Assembly: GCF_008974285.1 (NCBI RefSeq) | Contig: NZ_BKZV01000005.1 | Location: 186,001 to 250,000, forward strand | Source: Thermogemmatispora aurantia | GTDB taxonomy: Bacteria > Chloroflexota > Ktedonobacteria > Ktedonobacterales > Ktedonobacteraceae | Length of the DNA stretch: 64,000 nt | Direction of reading: 5' to 3' | Shown here: piece by piece, positions 61,398-64,000 of the stretch | Numbering within the stretch: the stretch's first letter is position 1 | Layout: each line of letters starts with the position of its first letter | Program-made: the position numbers and the translations under genes | Notes under the pieces: model-generated | What the model was told of the DNA's origin: nothing | What the model saw: the letters and a program-made list of their open reading frames with translations, nothing else | Databases searched by the model: none

Positions 61398-62306
61398 TCA
61401 GCGCCACAGATTACTCAAGACAAACATCAGATTGGCCGGACGCTCCGCCAGGCGGCGCATCAGATACGGATACCACTGTGAACCATAGGGCACATAGACC
61501 CGCACATGGTAGCCCTCGCGTGCCAGCCGCTCCTGAAGGTCGCGCCGGATACCATACAGCATCTGAAACTCGAACGCATCGCGGCTAATGCCGTGATCGC
61601 GCGCAAAGCGACAGGCCGCGGTAATCATCGCCTCATCATGCGTGGCAATAGCTGGAAAGTTCCCACGTGCCAGCAACATCCCCATCAAGCGCACATAATT
61701 CGCATCAACCTCCGCCTTCTGCGGAAAAGCCAGATCCGGCGGCTCCTTGTAGGCTCCCTTCACCAGCCGCACCCGTACCCCTTCTTGCAGCAGACGCTCC
61801 AGATCATCCTTGCTGCGATACAGATAAGCCTGGATCACCGTCCCAACCTGGGCAAACTCGCGGTGCAGGCGCAGCGTTAGATCGATCGTCCGCTCGGTAT
61901 AGGCCGAGCTTTCCATATCGATGCAGACAAAGATTCCCAGACGACCAGCCTCCGACAACAAGCGGCGGAGATTCTCCTCGCACAGCTCCTGAGCAATATC
62001 CAGGCCCAGCGCCGTCAACTTGATCGAGATATTGGCATCCAGGCCGCTCTCCTTAATGCACTCCAGAGCGCGGATGTAATCCTCGGTCGCCGCCCGCGCC
62101 TCGCGCGCGTCAGTGACGTTCTCCCCGAGGTGGTCCAGAGCCACGCTCAGCCCCTGCTGATTGAGCGTGCGAGTTACCTCGATACTGTCGCTCAGCTGCT
62201 CGCCAGCCACGAAGCGATGAGAGAAATTGCGCGCTGTCCGGTTCGACAGCGCAAAGTTGCGCAGCCCATCATGCTGCGATAGATACAGCAGTGTATCTCT
62301 GAGCAT
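61398..62306 (-). CDS. Proline dehydrogenase
   Basis: 302 residues, the monofunctional size. An (alpha/beta)8 FAD enzyme of the PRODH family: SIKLTALGLDI, CIDMESSAYTERTIDL, RLVKGAYKEPPDLAF, ATHDEAM and the C-terminal FEFQMLYGIRRDLQ and RVYVPYGSQWYPYLMRRLAERP, which carry proline-contacting Arg and FAD contacts. It oxidises proline to pyrroline-5-carboxylate. GAGGGGG precedes the ATG. No P5C dehydrogenase is adjacent. Confidence 0.94.
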   Translation of the reverse strand: MLRDTLLYLSQHDGLRNFALSNRTARNFSHRFVAGEQLSDSIEVTRTLNQQGLSVALDHLGENVTDAREARAATEDYIRALECIKESGLDANISIKLTALGLDIAQELCEENLRRLLSEAGRLGIFVCIDMESSAYTERTIDLTLRLHREFAQVGTVIQAYLYRSKDDLERLLQEGVRVRLVKGAYKEPPDLAFPQKAEVDANYVRLMGMLLARGNFPAIATHDEAMITAACRFARDHGISRDAFEFQMLYGIRRDLQERLAREGYHVRVYVPYGSQWYPYLMRRLAERPANLMFVLSNLWR

Positions 62307-62580
62307 CAGCGCCCCCTCTGACCGATGAGAAAATCGAAGTGGTGAAGCATTAGCATAGGCCTGTCTTGCTAAGCTTTCCTGCCCCTATGATAGCACAAAA
62401 ATAGCCGCTCTGGCTCCCCTTGCCAGCGGGTTCCAGAGCAGCCCAGCGCTCCTCAGAACAGTCGAGCCAGATCGCTAGAGAGAGCGACCTGAGTGAGCAA
62501 ATGAGCATGGTCATACCAGAGAGACCGCCTGTTCCCTGGCTCTGACCGGCTCGCTCGGGCCGCTTTGCGTCAGCGCAAGG

Positions 62581-63453
62581 CTACCAGCGCAGCGAGCGGC
62601 GAATCTGCCAGTCCCAGAAGCGATCGGGTAGCCAATAGCGCAGACGCATCGCCCAGGCCATACTGGGTGGAACGGCGTAACGCGTGCGCGGGCGAGGACT
62701 CTGCAGAATCTTCTCAACTGTCTGGGCAAACAGCTCCGGCGGGAACCCTCCCCTGCCAGCGGCCAGGCGTGTCGCACTCTTCTCCATCACTGTCAGCAGG
62801 CGTTCGTATGGACTCCCCTGGCCGCGATACTGCTCCAACTTAGCACGCGCCCGTTCCATACTCGTACGCCAGATCCCTGTCGGGCTAGAGGTCGGCTCGA
62901 TCACCACCACCCGCACACCGAAGGGAGCCAGCTCCACCCGCAAACTATCGCTGAGAGCCTCCAACGCGAACTTGCTCGCTCCATAGGGACCCAGAGCCGG
63001 CAAGGGAATACGGCCATTCACGCTGCTCACATTAATAATCGTCCCGCGCGCCTCCTTCAGCAGAGGTAGCAGCGCCTGCGTCACCCCGACATGGGCAATC
63101 GTATTGATCTCAAACTGCTCACGCAGATCGTCGAGGTCGATCAGTTCCAGGGGACCGGCGAAAGCCGTGCCCGCATTATTGAGGAGAGCGGTTAAGGCTG
63201 GCGTCGCTGCCGCCACCTGCTCGCTCATGGCCTTCACCTGAGCAGCATCTGTAATATCACACAAGAGCGGCGTCAGGTTCCCATTGAGGCCGAGTGTCTT
63301 GGCCTCTGCCAGCAACTGCTCCGCGTCTGCTTCGCGTCGCACTGTCGCAAAGACCTGCCAGCCACGTCGCGCCAGGTGGAGGGTCGTAACCCGACCGAAG
63401 CCGCTGGAACAACCTGTAATTACAATGGTCGCATTCCCTGCCGTCTTACTCAT
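62581..63453 (-). CDS. Short-chain dehydrogenase/reductase
   Basis: 290 residues of the classical SDR family. The cofactor motif is TGCSSGFG (13-20), with an Arg-rich second strand (VRREADAE) favouring NADP(H). NNAG follows, then the catalytic Ser in INVSSVNG and YGASK with Tyr and Lys. The C-terminal 40 residues are basic and aromatic, as in retinol-dehydrogenase-like SDRs. The substrate is unknown. Confidence 0.9.
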   Translation of the reverse strand: MSKTAGNATIVITGCSSGFGRVTTLHLARRGWQVFATVRREADAEQLLAEAKTLGLNGNLTPLLCDITDAAQVKAMSEQVAAATPALTALLNNAGTAFAGPLELIDLDDLREQFEINTIAHVGVTQALLPLLKEARGTIINVSSVNGRIPLPALGPYGASKFALEALSDSLRVELAPFGVRVVVIEPTSSPTGIWRTSMERARAKLEQYRGQGSPYERLLTVMEKSATRLAAGRGGFPPELFAQTVEKILQSPRPRTRYAVPPSMAWAMRLRYWLPDRFWDWQIRRSLRW

Positions 63454-63505
63454 GTTGCTCTCTGTTCCTCTCCTTCCTCTCTGTCGCTCTGCCGCTGACG
63501 AGAGA

Positions 63506-63763
63506 TTAGAAAAGCTCCTCGCCCTCCTGATCTTCAGGGCGCGGACCAGGCCCGATGCGATCCCAGAGGCCCAGGCGGATCAGCTCACATCGGGCCTCAA
63601 AGCCGAACTGCTCGGGGTCCATCTCGCGGCCATGACGGAGGACCAGGCTGCGCAGCATCTCGATCTGCTCCGCCTTTGAAGCAACATCCTGCTCAAAAGG
63701 AATATGCTGCGCCAGATGCTCTACCGCCTGACGCTGATACCATTGCTCCTGTGACTCTGCCAT
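63506..63763 (-). CDS. Small acidic protein of unknown function
   Basis: 85 residues from ATG 63763. Acidic and helical, no Cys pair or membrane segment; family not recognised (ESQEQWYQRQAVEHLAQHI, LRSLVLRHGREMDPEQFG). No clear ribosome binding site. It lies 52 bp upstream of the SDR gene on the same strand, so it may be in its operon. Confidence 0.5.
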   Translation of the reverse strand: MAESQEQWYQRQAVEHLAQHIPFEQDVASKAEQIEMLRSLVLRHGREMDPEQFGFEARCELIRLGLWDRIGPGPRPEDQEGEELF

Positions 63764-64000
63764 AGGCACCCGCTCAGTAGGCAGTCAGATCAAGACCAAC
63801 AAGCTGCAAGTGAGCAATCGCCGGTGGTGCAGCCAACCAGCCAATCAGCGAAAAAGTAGGCCGGGCTACATCTGTCGGCCTTGCACCCCTTCATCAAGGT
63901 AATGCTATCATGGCCGCTCCCGGCGGCGCAAGGGCGCCCGTAGCCTGGCTGGGCCTGTGGGAGAGATACACTCTGAAACAGATTTGTATACGTTGGACAT

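Overview
The window is high-GC bacterial DNA. The best guess for the source is a Chloroflexota bacterium of class Ktedonobacteria (Thermogemmatispora-like). This is inferred from gene content: a ctaA-ctaB fusion beside an aa3-type oxidase operon, soluble Ser/Thr kinases and phosphatases carrying zinc ribbons, a jag-yidC-yidD-rnpA-rpmH block, and a TIR-NACHT protein. No rRNA is present to confirm it. Four tRNA genes are present: Thr-UGU, Lys-UUU and Phe-GAA on the minus strand, Arg-CCU on the plus strand.

Layout. 0-8.2 kb: start of an acyl-CoA dehydrogenase, tRNA-Thr, an OmpR-type two-component pair, a DUF5666 lipoprotein and a MacA/MacB-type efflux system. 8.9-13.7 kb: a secreted phospholipase C-type phosphoesterase, then FdrA and AllG (oxamate carbamoyltransferase-type subunits). 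14-17 kb: tRNA-Lys, a candidate structured RNA with its own promoter, a lone receiver protein, a YtxH protein, and an AhpD-like peroxidase whose catalytic Cys codon is TGA (probable selenocysteine). 17.1-19.4 kb: a Bpu10I-like restriction-modification pair in which both genes are broken. 20-26.8 kb: an XRE regulator with small orphan genes, and an operon for an FAD oxidoreductase, a two-cluster ferredoxin and a diheme membrane cytochrome b. 27-33 kb: rarA, a PfkB kinase, jag, yidC, yidD, rnpA and rpmH. 33.3-41.1 kb: a phospho-signalling cassette (FHA, VWA, PP2C, Ser/Thr kinase-TPR, PP2C, membrane receiver). 42-51.7 kb: haem-copper oxidase genes (BON-CoxIV fusion, SCO, CtaA-CtaB, CtaG, CtaC, CtaD, CtaF, CtaE). 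52-64 kb: a one-polypeptide histidine kinase-regulator, an M16 peptidase, tRNA-Arg, a TIR-NACHT-HEAT defence-like protein, an NlpC/P60 hydrolase, proline dehydrogenase, an SDR and a small orphan.

How the parts fit. The oxidase block is nearly self-sufficient: haem A synthesis, copper delivery (SCO, CtaG) and subunits I-IV. The signalling cassette holds a writer (kinase), two erasers (PP2C) and a reader (FHA). Repeated Pro-Thr-x-x-Leu-like motifs in the phosphatases and kinase match what FHA domains bind, so it may be a self-assembling pThr module. The two most notable loci are the AhpD-like gene with TGA at its catalytic cysteine and the TIR-NACHT-HEAT gene, whose sensor repeats are a mosaic of GC-rich and AT-rich DNA.
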